NCBI GenBank assembly: GCA_001600175.1
Contig: BCJC01000006.1
Coordinates: forward strand, 1,899,781 to 1,963,780
Length of the DNA: 64,000 bases
Origin: Erythrobasidium yunnanense
Taxonomy: Eukaryota > Basidiomycota > Cystobasidiomycetes > Erythrobasidiales > Erythrobasidiaceae
Reading direction: 5' to 3'
The notes under the pieces were generated by a model. That model had not been told where the DNA came from. It did not search any database and was given only the letters and a program-made list of their open reading frames with translations. Every line of letters starts with the position of its first letter. Within the stretch, counting starts at the first letter, position 1. A program made the translations under genes and the position numbers. This document shows positions 23,942 to 35,143 of this stretch, piece by piece.

Positions 23942-25538
23942 CTAGTCCTTGAGTAATCCTTCCTGTGCCAGCCAGCGGGCTAGCTTCTTCCCGATTTTGG
24001 CCGCGCCTTTCCTCGTAGGATGTAGGCCGTCAAACGTATCTTCTCGGCTATCCAGCCATCCTTCTGTATCTGCAAAGTGTAGCCTGGCCTTTGTGCCTTT
24101 CGCAAGCTCCGTCACAGCTGCTATGGAGCTGGGACGTACAAGGAGGGAAGGTCGAGGAGACATCATGACCGATTCAGAACCAGCAGGCATAGGCAGTCCA
24201 GACTCGTTCAGCTTGGAAGACTGTGACTGATCACGAACGAGCTTATGCAGCGATTTCGTGCTTGGTGAAGGTGATATGCGGCTGAGGGAGGGATTAGGCG
24301 AAGGAGATTCCAGCTGCATCTTGGCCAATTCGAGCATAGGAGTCGAAGGGAAATCGCCATTCTGAAAGGGATCTTCGTTCGCCCATACCTCCTGCATGCG
24401 GTGTACCATATCACGCATTTCTGGGTAATTCGTTACGTACTTCCCTTGCTCGTGCGACCAAGATCCGAAAGGCGCTAGCACGACGACATCCCCCGTTCTC
24501 CTGCCATGGGTCTCTTTGAGCATATTCAGAAAGTTCTCGTACGTCTCAATAAACTTGTTCGCTGGAGTATCATCGTTTGTGCCGAGGTTCACGAATATAT
24601 GGGTAGGTCCGCTTTCCGAGTCACGCTCAGCAAAGTCCCAGTCTGCCCCATCCTCCAGAGGATGTGTCTTGAACCATTGGCTTTCCATACCCTCCTCATC
24701 TGGCGAATCGACTAGCTTGATGCCAGGGAAGGCGATAGCGGACAGTCGCAAGTTATTGGATAGCCTCGTCTTGAGTTGAGAAGGATATGCATCGACGAAG
24801 CCGTTGTATTCTTCCTCGCGGCCACTGGTAGGCGAGCTAATGTAGCCGGAAGTAAGGGAGTCACCGATGAAGAGAAGAGTCGGCAGGTTTGAGATGCCTT
24901 CAGGGAAAGTGGGAGAGATGGTATATCCTGCTAGGGTCTGTATGGATCTGACTTGCAAAAGACTGCCCCAGTCAAGCAGGGTTATCTCGACAGTCTTGGT
25001 TTCTGGCGGTCCTCCGTCCGAGCTGGAAGCGATAGGAAGGCCATCCTGCGATATCGATACACCTTCGAGACCAGGTGATGCCAGAGGTTCAATGGTCGTT
25101 CCCTCAGGCGGCCAGAGCCGTATCGACACGTTGGACCTGACGCGCGCAGTATAATAGCTCTTGCCGTCAACGCTCCATCCAATCGTAGGGAACTCGGTAG
25201 CGACAGTCTTGTCGCCTGGCTGCAGGAAGAGAAGGGGTCCAGAGAAGTCGAAGCGCAGACTCGAGCCAGCCCTGCAATTCATCGGTACGGCATCATCAGC
25301 AGACTGACGCATAGGGGCTCTTTCTGTTACGAAACAGCCGCAAGCTGAAAAGGACAGGGTCAGCTCACCAGCCTGCAGTCTTGGATTCATCCCATCGTCC
25401 GATGTAGTCTATCGCTGGGTGCGACGCGGGGAACGAGTTTAGAAGGGGCTGATCTTGCAGGCCTGCAAGAACCGCCGACAGACGCGCTGGATTGCGCAGC
25501 TTGTTGCTGGGCCCATCCAGCACCGGCGAAGCAATCAT
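23942..25538 (-). CDS. SGNH/GDSL-type esterase (carbohydrate-esterase-like)
   Basis: Two exons on the minus strand (25369-25538, 23942-25271) give 499 residues. The N-terminal domain has the jelly-roll pattern of CE2-like enzymes (IDYIGRWDESKTAGWAGSSL then LRFDFSG). The SGNH domain follows: block I LLFIGDSLTSGY with the nucleophile Ser, block III FVNLGTNDD with the oxyanion Asn, and block V DGLHPTRKGAAKIG with the Asp and His of the triad. An insert of about 80 residues, Ser/Pro rich (SPSPNPSLSRISPSPSTKS), sits between blocks III and V and looks disordered. No clear signal peptide, so the site of action is uncertain. Likely an acetyl or other acyl esterase on carbohydrate; the substrate cannot be read. 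Confidence 0.88.
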
Positions 25539-26268
25539 AAAGCTCGATGATGGCCAACGTCGACTATGTATCGACCAAAGCGAGACCGACCCTTTTCACA
25601 GGCTTTTGAAGGCGTAAAATAGCGCTGCCGTGTCGAATCGCCAGCTTCTACTTGCGAATCAAACATTGGCATAAGCGATCGACCGCTCGCAAAGGAATAC
25701 ATCTCTGAGCCCTCTCCGACCTCGAAGTCTTGTTCAATGTTCACGAAGCTGGCACAAATCCGCCAAAGGACCTCGAAATCCCGAAGAAGATCGTGTATCA
25801 AGCAAGAAGTGGTCTCTTCATACTTTCATCAAGCTACATGCAGTCGCCGGGCCCCCTTCTACATCTGTAGACGGCCGATCGATGCAAAGTATCCCCTCTT
25901 ATCTACACGTATTATCAGTATACGTAAGGGGATGCTGTCGCGCATGGCCATTCCGCATCCTATGTCGTACCCCACATCGCCTTCAGGTCTCCCTTCAGAG
26001 GCACCCAACTGCCTGGGCATTCAGACTCACTATCACATCGTATCTGCAACCCCTATGCACTCGCGAAGAGCCAGGTACGTGGACAAGACTCATAATGAGA
26101 GGTGATCGCTGAGCTTGTTTCACCAGTCTCTCGAGTCACTCGTCGAACGGAGCTGGGCTGCGCACACGCTCCCGACAGGGATCCAGGACATCCACACCGT
26201 CAGTCTCTAGGTGAGGACAGCTCCTGAGAAGTGCGTTCCGATGTCACTGGCTGACTCGGGGCCTGTAG
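25539..26268. other. Intergenic region with possible 5' remains of a hydrolase copy
   Basis: About 730 bp upstream of both the esterase (minus) and the degenerate hydrolase copy (plus). The right end (about 26115-26210) may be the degenerate first exon of the hydrolase pseudogene, with a GTGAGG donor at 26210 and a TGTAG acceptor at 26268 in the place where the intact copy has an intron. Nothing else is recognised. Confidence 0.4.
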
Positions 26269-27159
26269 ACGGTCGTCGTCCGCGACAAAGGACCCTAGCT
26301 GGCCCGTCATTGCTGAAGATCTACGCGGTGATCCGAGAACTAGACAGGTTCGCCTGAAAGATGGTAGAGCCCTAGGCTACGGGCTCTTTGGCGAACTGCG
26401 GCACTACCAGCACACAATCATCTTCATACACGGCGTATGGAGCTCAAAACTAGCTGCCTTACACTTTGAAAACGTTGCTAAATCTCTAAGCATCAGAATA
26501 ATTAGCGTTGACCGGCCAGGCTACGGACATTCGTCCTCATATCCACAAGACAATAAGGCTTCGGACAAGATAACGTCATTCCCGGCAGACTTGGCGGCTC
26601 TTCTATCGTATCTCAAGGTCAGCAAGAGTCATCTGATTGGCAATTCTGCAGGGGCCCCATATGCTCTATACTCGTCAAGAGGACTTCCTCGTCTTCTGCC
26701 CGGTTTCATCGTCCAGAGCGTCGCTCCTGTAGCTGGCGTTTGTCCGCCCGAGCTCGACACGCGAGAGAACCTAGAGGCACGCAAGCTCGGCTGTGATCGC
26801 GCTCGAAACTTCAGGAGAAGAATGAGCCGTTGAAGCTGTCTACAGAACCTATACTGCGGGAACGGGTGCTATCTTCCTTCAAGCCGAATAGCATCGAAAG
26901 AGATGCATCTCTGCTGAATTCAGGTCGGGGCTTCAAGTTACAGGATGTGACCGCTCGACCCATACGCATCTTCCACGGCTTGGCCGATACTACGATACCT
27001 ATAGCGTGCGCTCACGTCAATCAGAAAAACCTAGCCAGATCGATCTTCTACGGGTATCCCAATGAGGATCACCGCTCAATATGTCGATCTAAAGCTGCCA
27101 CGATCCTGGCTATCGTGGTTGAACGCGGCCCCGAGGAAAAGCAGCCGTCGTTTCGATGA
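26269..27159 (+). pseudogene. Frameshifted alpha/beta hydrolase, upstream tandem copy
   Basis: Conceptual translation across two frames matches the intact neighbour at 27341-28444 along its whole length: WPVIAEDLR, DGRALGYGLFGE, IIFIHGVWSS, SVDRPGYGHSS, SHLIGNSAGAPYALY, AGVCPPELD, then in the next frame FHGLADTTIPIA and NEDHRSI. The frame breaks by one missing nucleotide at about 26816-26820; the next in-frame stop is at 26831. The nucleophile Ser, acid Asp and His are all still present on the two sides of the break, so the decay is recent or the indel is an assembly error. No clear start codon for the first exon was found. Type and orientation are the same as the downstream gene, so this is a tandem duplicate. 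Confidence 0.75.
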
Positions 27160-27340
27160 TAGCATGATCCTTGCATGGCTGTTGCACTTGTCAGGCAGTC
27201 CTACGTATCTGACACTTATACTGCAAGAGGCGATCGCAAGTTTGACCTCCCTTTGAGGGCCGTCGGATACATTGCTTCTGAGTCTGCAGCATGAACCCTT
27301 CGATGACTTGGCTTACTCACAAAACTTAGTCACAACAAAC

Positions 27341-28444
27341 ATGGCTGCACGAAGAACAAGGTATGCACTCAAGAGTACTAGACGCGGGGCGCCCTACTCA
27401 GCTTGTTACGACAGCACATCCAGCGGATCAACCCACTCGAAGACAGGCTCGTTCACGAGGTCAAGGCAGAACTCCAGCATTTCTATCGTCCCTAACTCTC
27501 GGTATGCAGTGACTCGAATGAGCGCTGCTGTGGCTGACCCGGCTGACCATGCCTGCAGACGATCGTCCATGGCAATAAAGGAACACAATTGGCCCGTTAT
27601 CGCGGAAGACCTGCGCGCTGACCCAAGATTCAAGCAAATACCACTACAAGATGGTCGAGCTTTTGGCTACGGTCTCTTTGGCGCTATACGAGACTACAAG
27701 GATACAGTCATCTTCATACACGGAGTGCGGAGCTCCAACTTGGGAGCCTTACATATCGAGGAGGCCGCCAAACTTCAGGCTATCAGGGTTATCAGCATCG
27801 ATAGGCCAGGCTATGGTCATTCCTCGCCGTACCCGCCCGAAAACAAGCACTTAGACACAATACGAAGCTTTCCCGCTGACTTAGCGGCCCTTCTAGTACA
27901 CTTAAAAGTCAGAGAGGCTCATCTCATTGGCTACTCTGGAGGTACACCGTACGCTCTGTTCTCTGCTGGAAAGCTGCCCCGCCTAGTGCCAGGGTTCAGG
28001 GTTCAAAGCGTCGCAATTATAGCCGGTGTGTGTCCACCAGAGCTGGCTCGTCCGGAGAACCTCGATATTCTGCGCTCGGGCGCCGCAGCGGCTCGGGAAC
28101 GGTACAGCAAGACAGTCCCTCAGGCAACATTCAAGGATCCCGTAGCACGAGAGCGAGATCTATCTGCCTGGAGACCAGACAGTAGCGATCGAGATGTGTC
28201 CTTGCTGACCTCAAATTGGGGCTTCAGACTAAAGGACATCTATGCTCAACCTATCCGCATCTTTCATGGCCTGGCCGATACCACTGTACCAATCGCTTCT
28301 GCCCGCGCCAACAAGGCCAACCTAGCTGGATCAAGGATCTACGAATACCCGACAGAGGACCACCGCACGATCTGCAGTCCCAAAGGAGCCGAGATCTTGA
28401 GCATCATGTGCGGGAGCGGAAATTGGGCAGAGCGAGGGATGTGA
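27341..28444 (+). CDS. Alpha/beta hydrolase fold protein, intact tandem copy
   Basis: A frame of 367 residues from the ATG at 27341. Features: oxyanion-hole motif FIHGVRSS, SIDRPGYGHSSPYPPENK, nucleophile elbow LIGYSGGTPYAL (Gly-Tyr-Ser-Gly-Gly), acid in FHGLADTTVPIA and catalytic His in TEDHRTIC. The closest style is the proline-iminopeptidase/haloperoxidase-like group of alpha/beta hydrolases; substrate unknown. A 57-nt segment (27502-27558, GTATGC to CCTGCAG with a CTGAC branch-like site) is in frame and may be an intron, giving 348 residues. The degenerate copy upstream has intron-like boundaries at the same point, which supports splicing. The N-terminal 60 residues are basic and Ser-rich, possibly a targeting region. 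Confidence 0.85.
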   Translation: MAARRTRYALKSTRRGAPYSACYDSTSSGSTHSKTGSFTRSRQNSSISIVPNSRYAVTRMSAAVADPADHACRRSSMAIKEHNWPVIAEDLRADPRFKQIPLQDGRAFGYGLFGAIRDYKDTVIFIHGVRSSNLGALHIEEAAKLQAIRVISIDRPGYGHSSPYPPENKHLDTIRSFPADLAALLVHLKVREAHLIGYSGGTPYALFSAGKLPRLVPGFRVQSVAIIAGVCPPELARPENLDILRSGAAAARERYSKTVPQATFKDPVARERDLSAWRPDSSDRDVSLLTSNWGFRLKDIYAQPIRIFHGLADTTVPIASARANKANLAGSRIYEYPTEDHRTICSPKGAEILSIMCGSGNWAERGM

Positions 28445-28701
28445 CCGATACGCTAGGCCCTTTCGTGTCAGGTCTCACCATTTTGTTTCTCTGCGATGCA
28501 ACGCGACATCCCTCCGCTCTCTGCTACATTCAGAGAAAAAGCTTGCTTTAAGACCTACGTACGAGCTACATACGAGTGAAACAAACGCGTAAAGCAGAGG
28601 GTACCAACATAATAGCACAAAGATAGTCGTAACGGAAAGAGCAGTCGACTGCGCGCGCTTGACGTCCCTTGCTCTCAAGCAGACGATTCCCAACAAGGCG
28701 T

Positions 28702-29274
28702 TCACATCTTTGCTTTCGCATGCTTAAAGAAGAGCTGAACCTTCTCCTTGAAGGTCCAATGGTTCTTATGGGATTGAGGTACAGGCTCGCTGTCGCTGAG
28801 GACGCTTGTTCTAGTGGTCGCTCTCGACAGAGCTGCACTGGTCGGTCTATTGCGCGAAACAACGGGCATCCAAGCAATCAGCCGGCTTGCTAGCTCGCTG
28901 GACATAGCAAGACTCGACTTACTGTGCAATGTTCTCTTGGGGAATGTCCGATTGAAAGGCTTTGGGCGCTAGCCAGTGTCTCCAGCAATAGACATCAGGG
29001 TCCTTCCTCCTCCAATGGCAGCCTTTCGTGATGCCTATTCGATGCGCGCCCAAATTGTCAGGTGTCAGCAACCGCGAAGTACTGACGTCCAGCCTGACTC
29101 ACATCGGTCTGAATGCACAAGAATCAGCAAGTACAGTCACCAGTCAAAAGAATCGTCCCACTCACGGCTCTCGCAAAACAACTCTCCCGTGTTTGGCTTG
29201 ACAGAGCAGACTCTGCTGATCTCGTGCGAGTTGTCTGGGCGAAGGGTTGCTTCACATGTCTGGTGTTCTACCAT
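28702..29274 (-). CDS. Small Cys/His-rich (CxxHxC-type) protein with a 6-nt microexon
   Basis: Four exons on the minus strand (29166-29274, 29103-29108, 28923-29034, 28702-28846) give 123 residues. Exon 2 is six nucleotides (ACCGAT) flanked by CAG and GTGAGT. With it, the protein reads LFCESHRCITKGCHWRRKD then VYCWRHW, a regular C-x2-H-x-C-x4-C ... C-x2-H pattern like the small zinc-binding repeats of some fungal proteins. Skipping it stays in frame but loses the His of the first CxxH and the next Cys. Two more cysteines lie upstream (residues 7 and 22). The C-terminus is basic and amphipathic (WTFKEKVQLFFKHAKAKM). Phases add up exactly. Family unknown; metal binding is inferred from spacing only. 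Confidence 0.65.
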
Positions 29275-31183
29275 CTTGGTTTCGCTGTTCTTAGTTGGTG
29301 ACAGTGAGGAGCAGAGGCAAGCACGACGACAGCAGCAGCAAGCTGCTCGCCAAACGTTTTGTCACCCTTTGGCGCGCTGCCTTACCGTTCTACCCTTTCA
29401 CCCCTTTCTTCTTCGGACTTGGGCCTCCTATTCTTCATGCACGATAAGACTTGCAAGGAAACACAATCTCGCTTGCTTGAGTTGCGCTGAGATTGAGGTA
29501 GAAGAGGGCGAGAGGATCTAGTGCTTCTTCATTTGTCGCATCCATTCGGCACGTCGTGTCAGCTGTTGTATCGAGTCGTCTTGCTTCATACGGTGAGGAT
29601 AGGCGCCTGCAGCAGGCATCAGTTGTGGGATCTTTAGATGTATAGAGGTACGATTGTCTTGCTATTGGTTTCTTGGTTTCAAGAGAAGCTGTTTGCGCAG
29701 CGTAAGACGGTCAGACCTGATTTACTCCTGTTGATTCAGCATAAAATAACATCAGCTAGCAGCTTCGAGTCTGCAATATACCGACACCTTGTCAGTAGCG
29801 ATAACGACGCAAGCGGTTCAGGTCAGAGAAGTAAAACTCGTCAAGCGGCGTACTCGATCCAGCACTTTAAAGCCATAGTGCCGCGACATCCATTGAGGGT
29901 CGACTGAGCTTCGTTGATGTTCGTCTCCAACGTACACGAGAAGCGGAACGAAAGGGTCGACCACCTCTGCTGGGAACTTGGCTGCACTCTCGCAATCCAG
30001 TCGCGCGGCCAAGGAAAGCGCAAGAATCTGCAAGAGCTCGTCGAGACTGCGATCGTGTTCTCTTCTAGGACATCGCGACTTCCGCCGTCGCTGTGCTATT
30101 CAAATCTTTGCGCATAAGGCCACGTCGTTTGGGGAAAGTGAACGGGCGAGGCAGAGCCATTGATCGCATCGATAAGCAAGTTGCAAGGGCAGTGCGACGG
30201 ATATCTGAACTTAACGAACAAGCACAATGAAAGCGCACAACAAGCTACCCAACTCAACTCATCCCAACTCAGGTCTTGGCCCGGGTTTCCTGCTGCCTGT
30301 CAGAGCGATGCAGTTTACCGCGATGAGAACATCACTACTATACTCTTCTGGTGTGATAAGTTGCACACGTCCATGCAATACTATCTTCTGCTGGCATACA
30401 GTTCCCGCTTCCAGTCTCGTTCTGGACTCAACACGCGTAGGCTCGCGCTACTAGCGAGAGCAGCAAGATCGATCAGGACTGCTTCCTGAGTATAGAAACG
30501 GACTTTCTTTGCCTTCCTTCGTAGCTATTGGGATGGCCCATGGTTATTTCGTCGATTATCAATCACCTTCAGTATCCGCCCTCAATCTCGCCTTCGAAGC
30601 TTTCACAGCCCAATTCATCTCTTGTCTGTACGAACTGTACAACTAGTCATGCTATGGCATCGTATAGAGCGAGCTTTCTGACTATGCATGCGACAGAAAC
30701 GCTTTTCCGAGTTCTGATTGGCATAGAATCAAGCCAGGCCGCCAACACAGATCGACCTCCGCATCTGCTGAACAGGAAAGTGTATAACAGCTTATACTAT
30801 TGACGCACAAGTCGATCCGTACTGCCAGAGAGGCCTCACTGCAAGAATGGACCCAAGCCTTCTTCCTTCGACACATCGACTGCCAACCTCGGGGACGGCT
30901 CTTGGCAGCTTCCTGCGTACTTGCTTAACTCTGGCATTCCTGCTCTGACACGTCCCTGTCATCCCGCTGCCGTCCGAACAAGGCGCACGTGATCGCAGAT
31001 CCTCGACTTGCCGTGCCGCGCTGTCGATCCTGAGGTCGACCGAAATAGCGCAGGCTGCAAAAATCCTGTTCGTCATATTACGAGAGCAGCAAGAGGCAAA
31101 AGAGATGAGGGCTGACGCTATTTCCTGTCTTTCTCTCCCCTACCTTCATTTCATTTCACTGTAAGTTCAGACGAAAAGCCAAG
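29275..31183. other. Gene-poor interval
   Basis: 1.9 kb between the small Cys/His gene (minus) and the formate/nitrite transporter (plus), so a divergent regulatory region. CAG-rich and CTTCTT-rich patches lie around 29320-29420. Several frames of 60-180 codons exist on the plus strand but show no domain composition. The 5' UTR of the transporter probably includes an intron, given a GTAAGT at 31161. Confidence 0.4.
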
Positions 31184-32606
31184 ATGGAAGGAGTCCGTGC
31201 CTCAGGCCAAGATCAGCAAGGCAAAGCAAATGCAAAGTCTCCTCAAGATTCTGGTCAGCCGATGCCGGCGATGCCTCAGACCTTGAGTCCCAAACAGGGT
31301 GCTGAAGCTATGGTGGAGTGCGTTTTTGTTCCACTAGATCCTCACTTGCTGCGCTGACAGAGCAGTATTCTTGCAGATCTGGCGTCAACAGACATGCACA
31401 ACGTATCGATGTGCTATTCTTGAAAGCTGTAAGCGTTTTCATCAGGCTCTGTATTTAGGGTCTAGACTGACAAGGAGATCTTAGATCTGGGGTGGTATCT
31501 TCCTGTCCTATGGAGGCATGCTCGAGTCAATAGCAGGAGGCAACTCGGCCTATGTCAACCAGACGTACCCTGGCTTCCAGCGTGTCATCGAAGGATTGGT
31601 CTTCCCAGTCGGTCTGGCCATGATTGTCCTCAGCGGGACAGAACTTCTCACTTCAGACATGATGTTCTTCTTCCTTGCTGCGCTGAAAGGCAAGATTCCT
31701 TGGTGGAGCGTACCGTACTCGGTGGGTTTACATGTATCGCGAGATCGCGCTCGAGCTGACGCTCTTGCCAATACTTAGTACCTCGTGGTCTTCTTCGGTA
31801 ATTTGGTTGGCTCTCTGTTTTTCTGCGGCATCCTCGTCAAATGTAAGGAGATCTGATTGGCGCTCATTCAACATGTAGCTTATGTTCACTTCCTCCCAGA
31901 CTCCGCTCTGATCAGTTCCGATGCCATCTCGAACTTCATCACCAATGCCGCTCACACTCGAGTTGTCGAACTTGAGTGGCACAATCTACTATGCCGCGGT
32001 ATCGGCTGCAACATCATGGTCTGCATGTCCGTCTACCTGGCTTCGATGGCGTCCGACCTTACTGGAAAAGTCATCGGTATCTGGATACCGCTGAGCACTT
32101 TCGTCGTGCTGCAATTCGAGCACGTCGTTGCCGATATGTTCACTGTATGTCCAGCTGTTCTATGCTGGTATTGCTAGGCTAATTCGTATTGACAGATCCC
32201 AATGGCCATCATTTTGCGCGCTCCTGGCATTACGCCTGGCTTCTACATTTGGAAGTGAGTGACAGCTATCTCTTGTCTTTTGAAAACGAATACCCAGCTG
32301 ATTCTCGTTTCAAGGACACTGCTTCCGGCTCTGATTGGAAATATTATCGGCGCTCTCCTCCTCGGACTATCCTTCTACTGGATGTACTTGCACGATACAT
32401 CATCACCGCTTGTACCGCACAGCCACCACAACAGCCGCGATGAAGAGATGACCGTCAATGGCGAGGCGCCTCACCAGGAGAAGACAGGACCTCTTGGACG
32501 AGGCTTCTTCGGACGCCCTACAAAGATCCAGGATGTCCTCAGCCCCAAGCATCATGGTATGCATGAAGGATTCAAGAATGCAGGCTACGATCGCAGTCAC
32601 TTCTAA
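31184..32606 (+). CDS. Formate/nitrite transporter (FNT) family channel
   Basis: Seven exons (31184-31317, 31377-31428, 31485-31721, 31779-31842, 31900-32144, 32196-32254, 32315-32606) join in phase to 360 residues. The FNT fold is clear: LFLKAIWGGIFLSYGGML, then VFPVGLAMIVLSGTELLTSD (the conserved GxELxTxxM region), PWWSVPYSYLVVFFGNLVGS, HNLLCRGIGCNIMVCMSVYL (the NxLVCLAV-type site), GIWIPLSTFVVLQFEHVVADMF and LLPALIGNIIGALLLG. Six helices and a pentameric channel are expected from the family; the permeant ion is formate, nitrite or another small monovalent anion. The C-terminal 80 residues are hydrophilic with a HSHHNSRDE patch. Location is probably the plasma membrane. The next gene is an MFS transporter on the same strand. 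Confidence 0.95.
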
Positions 32607-32927
32607 GTGGAGTTGTGGTGCTCTTCCTACTACTTCGATTTTACATTCTTTACATCTACATACAATAATCTGCTAAGCATCCAGCATAATAGTCTCAGTT
32701 ACAGCCGTGCGTTCAATCCTCTGTATCCGATTCAAGTAGCTTTCTCTACATCGTGTGAACCGAGCAGTCATGCACACATGATCAGCCGTGCCCAGTTTCA
32801 GATTGAGGTGCTCTTGCGAATGCTTCCTTGCATCGTCCTTGCCTCTCCCTCACGATATACCAGAACATAGCACTCTGAGCTTCTTTGTCATCTCAGCGGA
32901 CTCTTTCTTGTCTTTCCGCTCAACTGG
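32607..32927. other. Intergenic region between two transporter genes
   Basis: 321 bp holding the FNT 3' UTR and the MFS promoter. No repeat or gene is seen. Confidence 0.5.
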
Positions 32928-34897
32928 ATGGCTTCTACGCACGATGAGATTCTGGATGAGCGTACACCCCTTCTAGATCCTACATATGCTACAGAAAATA
33001 ACAACAATGAAAAGACTGTCCTGGTCCGGTTCAAGTTCTGGCTTCTCACAGCTTCATACTCGAGCATAGTCTTGTAGGTCGCTACAGCTCGGCTAGCCTT
33101 CAAGAAATGGACGTTGACGACTTCCCTGTTTATGAATAAGTCTAAGCGCTGCGAATGCTACCGGCCTGTCACCAATTCTGGGAGCCGTGGCAGACAGCCT
33201 GCATGGTTACGGAGATGCAGCGACCTGGTTTAACGCGAGCTACATGGTATGCTTAAGCTTCCATGCGTTGTCTGACCAGGGCTGAGATGACTGTCTGCTA
33301 CAGATCGCTTCTTCCTGTACGAATCCGAGCATAGGACGCCTCGCGACTATCTTCAGCCCAGTCTACCTTTTCCTTTCCTGCACTGCTGCTTTCACTATCG
33401 GTAGTGTGGTATCAGGCTTTGCGCAGAACTCCGTTACGTTCTGTATAGGGCGGGCTATCACTGGCTGTGGAGCAGGAGGTAAGGCTTTCTTAAATAGCTT
33501 CGTGAGGAGGATCATGGCTGAGTTTGTCCGTCATCAGGCATCTTCACGACTGCAACGGTCTTACTGGTCGATGCTGCACCGGTCAAGCGACGAGGTTTAC
33601 TTGTCGGTCTAGTGAACAGTCTCATCACTACCGGAAGCAGTCTGGGAGGTGTGATCAGTGGTGCATTCGCGGCCTCAAAATGGGGATGGGTGAGCAAGAT
33701 CTGCTCGGCTTGTGCCGCAGTATAAGCTGAGTCTTAGATCAGCGGCCAGCATTCGTCTTCCAAGCACCGATATGCCTACTGGCTTCGCTTTGCATACTCA
33801 TCATTTCACCACCTAGTCAGCCAAAGCTTCACAAACTGAGCACAAGGCAGAAGTTTGCTCAAATAGATTACCTGGGCATTGCGACCTTGGTGAGCAGACT
33901 TTCGTCATGCACAATAGCTAGAGCTGACCGGGCGCTCTTCTTCAGAGCGTCGCACTGGTCTTCCTTCTCATGGCAGCAATGGCCGAAAGCTTTACGATAC
34001 TTCCCATCGTAATCGGCTGTATAGCGCTGGTCATCTTCGTCATCGTCGAATACAGATTTGCGGATCTACCCATGATCCCAATGCCTGTTCTTCTTCACTC
34101 TTCTACCTTCCTCGGATGTCTCGCAACGATGTGTACGATGGCTGCACGCTGGACAGTCCTTTTCTATGCGCCTATCTGGAGTATAGCTGTTCTTGGCTAT
34201 CATCCAGCAAGCGCAGGAGCAAGTCTGATTCCCACTTCCTTTGGCTTTGCTCTGGGCGGGCTTATAGTCGGAGCTCTGTTCGTACGGCATGGTGGCGGGT
34301 ATTACTGGTGAGCTGGCCTTCGCGTCACAGCAGTCTCTTTGCTGATCTCCTTTCAGGCAATCTATCCTGTCTATCCTGGCGTTGATGAGCTCTTACTTGA
34401 TCTTTAACGCGCTCAGATTGCCGTCCTTTCTTCCGGTCTATCTGTTTCTTCTCGTCTTGAACGGTATTGCAACTGGAGCGACACTCAACTTCACACTCGG
34501 TCATATCCTTTCGACAACATCCGAGAAAGCTATCGTGACTGGCTTATACGCGACCTTCCGAGGCTTGGCTCCTTCAGCGGGGGCTGGTCTAGCTGGAGGC
34601 ATACTCCAGAGGACGCTCGACAGAAGTCTACGGAGACTGTTTCAGGCATATCATCGAGGAGAGGAACTGGACGATGCGAGTTTACAGCTCATTCATCGAT
34701 TGAAGGGCTCGCCGAATCTGGTCTGGCAGCTTGAAGGCTGGCAACGGAAGGCTGGTATATTAGCATACGAAGAAGCCATCAAACGTGTCTTTTGGCTCGC
34801 GATTGGCGCTGCAGCAGTAGGGGCCGTTCTACAAGCCTTGACGCGCTTTGGACAGAATAACGCCAGCAAGGAAGATCAGCAGATAGAGCAGGAGTAG
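32928..34897 (+). CDS. MFS transporter, DHA2/Vba-Fnx type
   Basis: Seven exons (32928-33073, about 33141-33246, 33304-33478, 33538-33689, 33743-33889, 33946-34307, 34357-34897) join in phase to about 542 residues. The second exon could start at 33141 or 33147; both keep frame. A hydrophilic N-terminus (ERTPLLDPTYATENNNN), with a dileucine-like LL typical of vacuolar relatives, precedes the helices. The central signature VGLVNSLITTGSSLGGVISG and GRAITGCGAGGIFTT matches the motif C region of DHA2-type drug or amino-acid H+ antiporters. Later helices read LPVYLFLLVLNGIATGATLN and GLAPSAGAGLAGGILQRTL. Twelve to fourteen helices are expected. Substrate unknown: basic amino acids at the vacuole or drugs at the plasma membrane are both family roles. 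Confidence 0.9.
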
Positions 34898-34989
34898 AGT
34901 ATAATGTAGCATTATCGCATAGCGTGCATAGCCAGTCGTTGTATCCTTCTGCATTGACGCTCGGGCCGCTTCCGAGCGCTCCGATCTCT

Positions 34990-35143
34990 TCCTTCCCCTT
35001 TTTCCCATTCCTCTCTTTTCTTCTTCCTCTCTTCTCTTCTCTTCTCTTTCTCTCTTTCCTTCCTATCGACTCTCTGACTTGACTTGTCTTCCAGCAGTAA
35101 GCTCACACCGATTAGCCATAGCTTTATGCTGATGTTACGGCAG
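34990..35143 (+). promoter_or_regulatory. Polypyrimidine tract ahead of the first paralogue
   Basis: A C/T-only run with repeats of TCTTCTTCC and CTCTTCT (about 34993-35065) precedes the start codon by about 80-150 bp. CT-rich tracts in this place mark transcription start regions of strongly expressed fungal genes. Similar tracts precede the two other paralogues. Confidence 0.5.
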
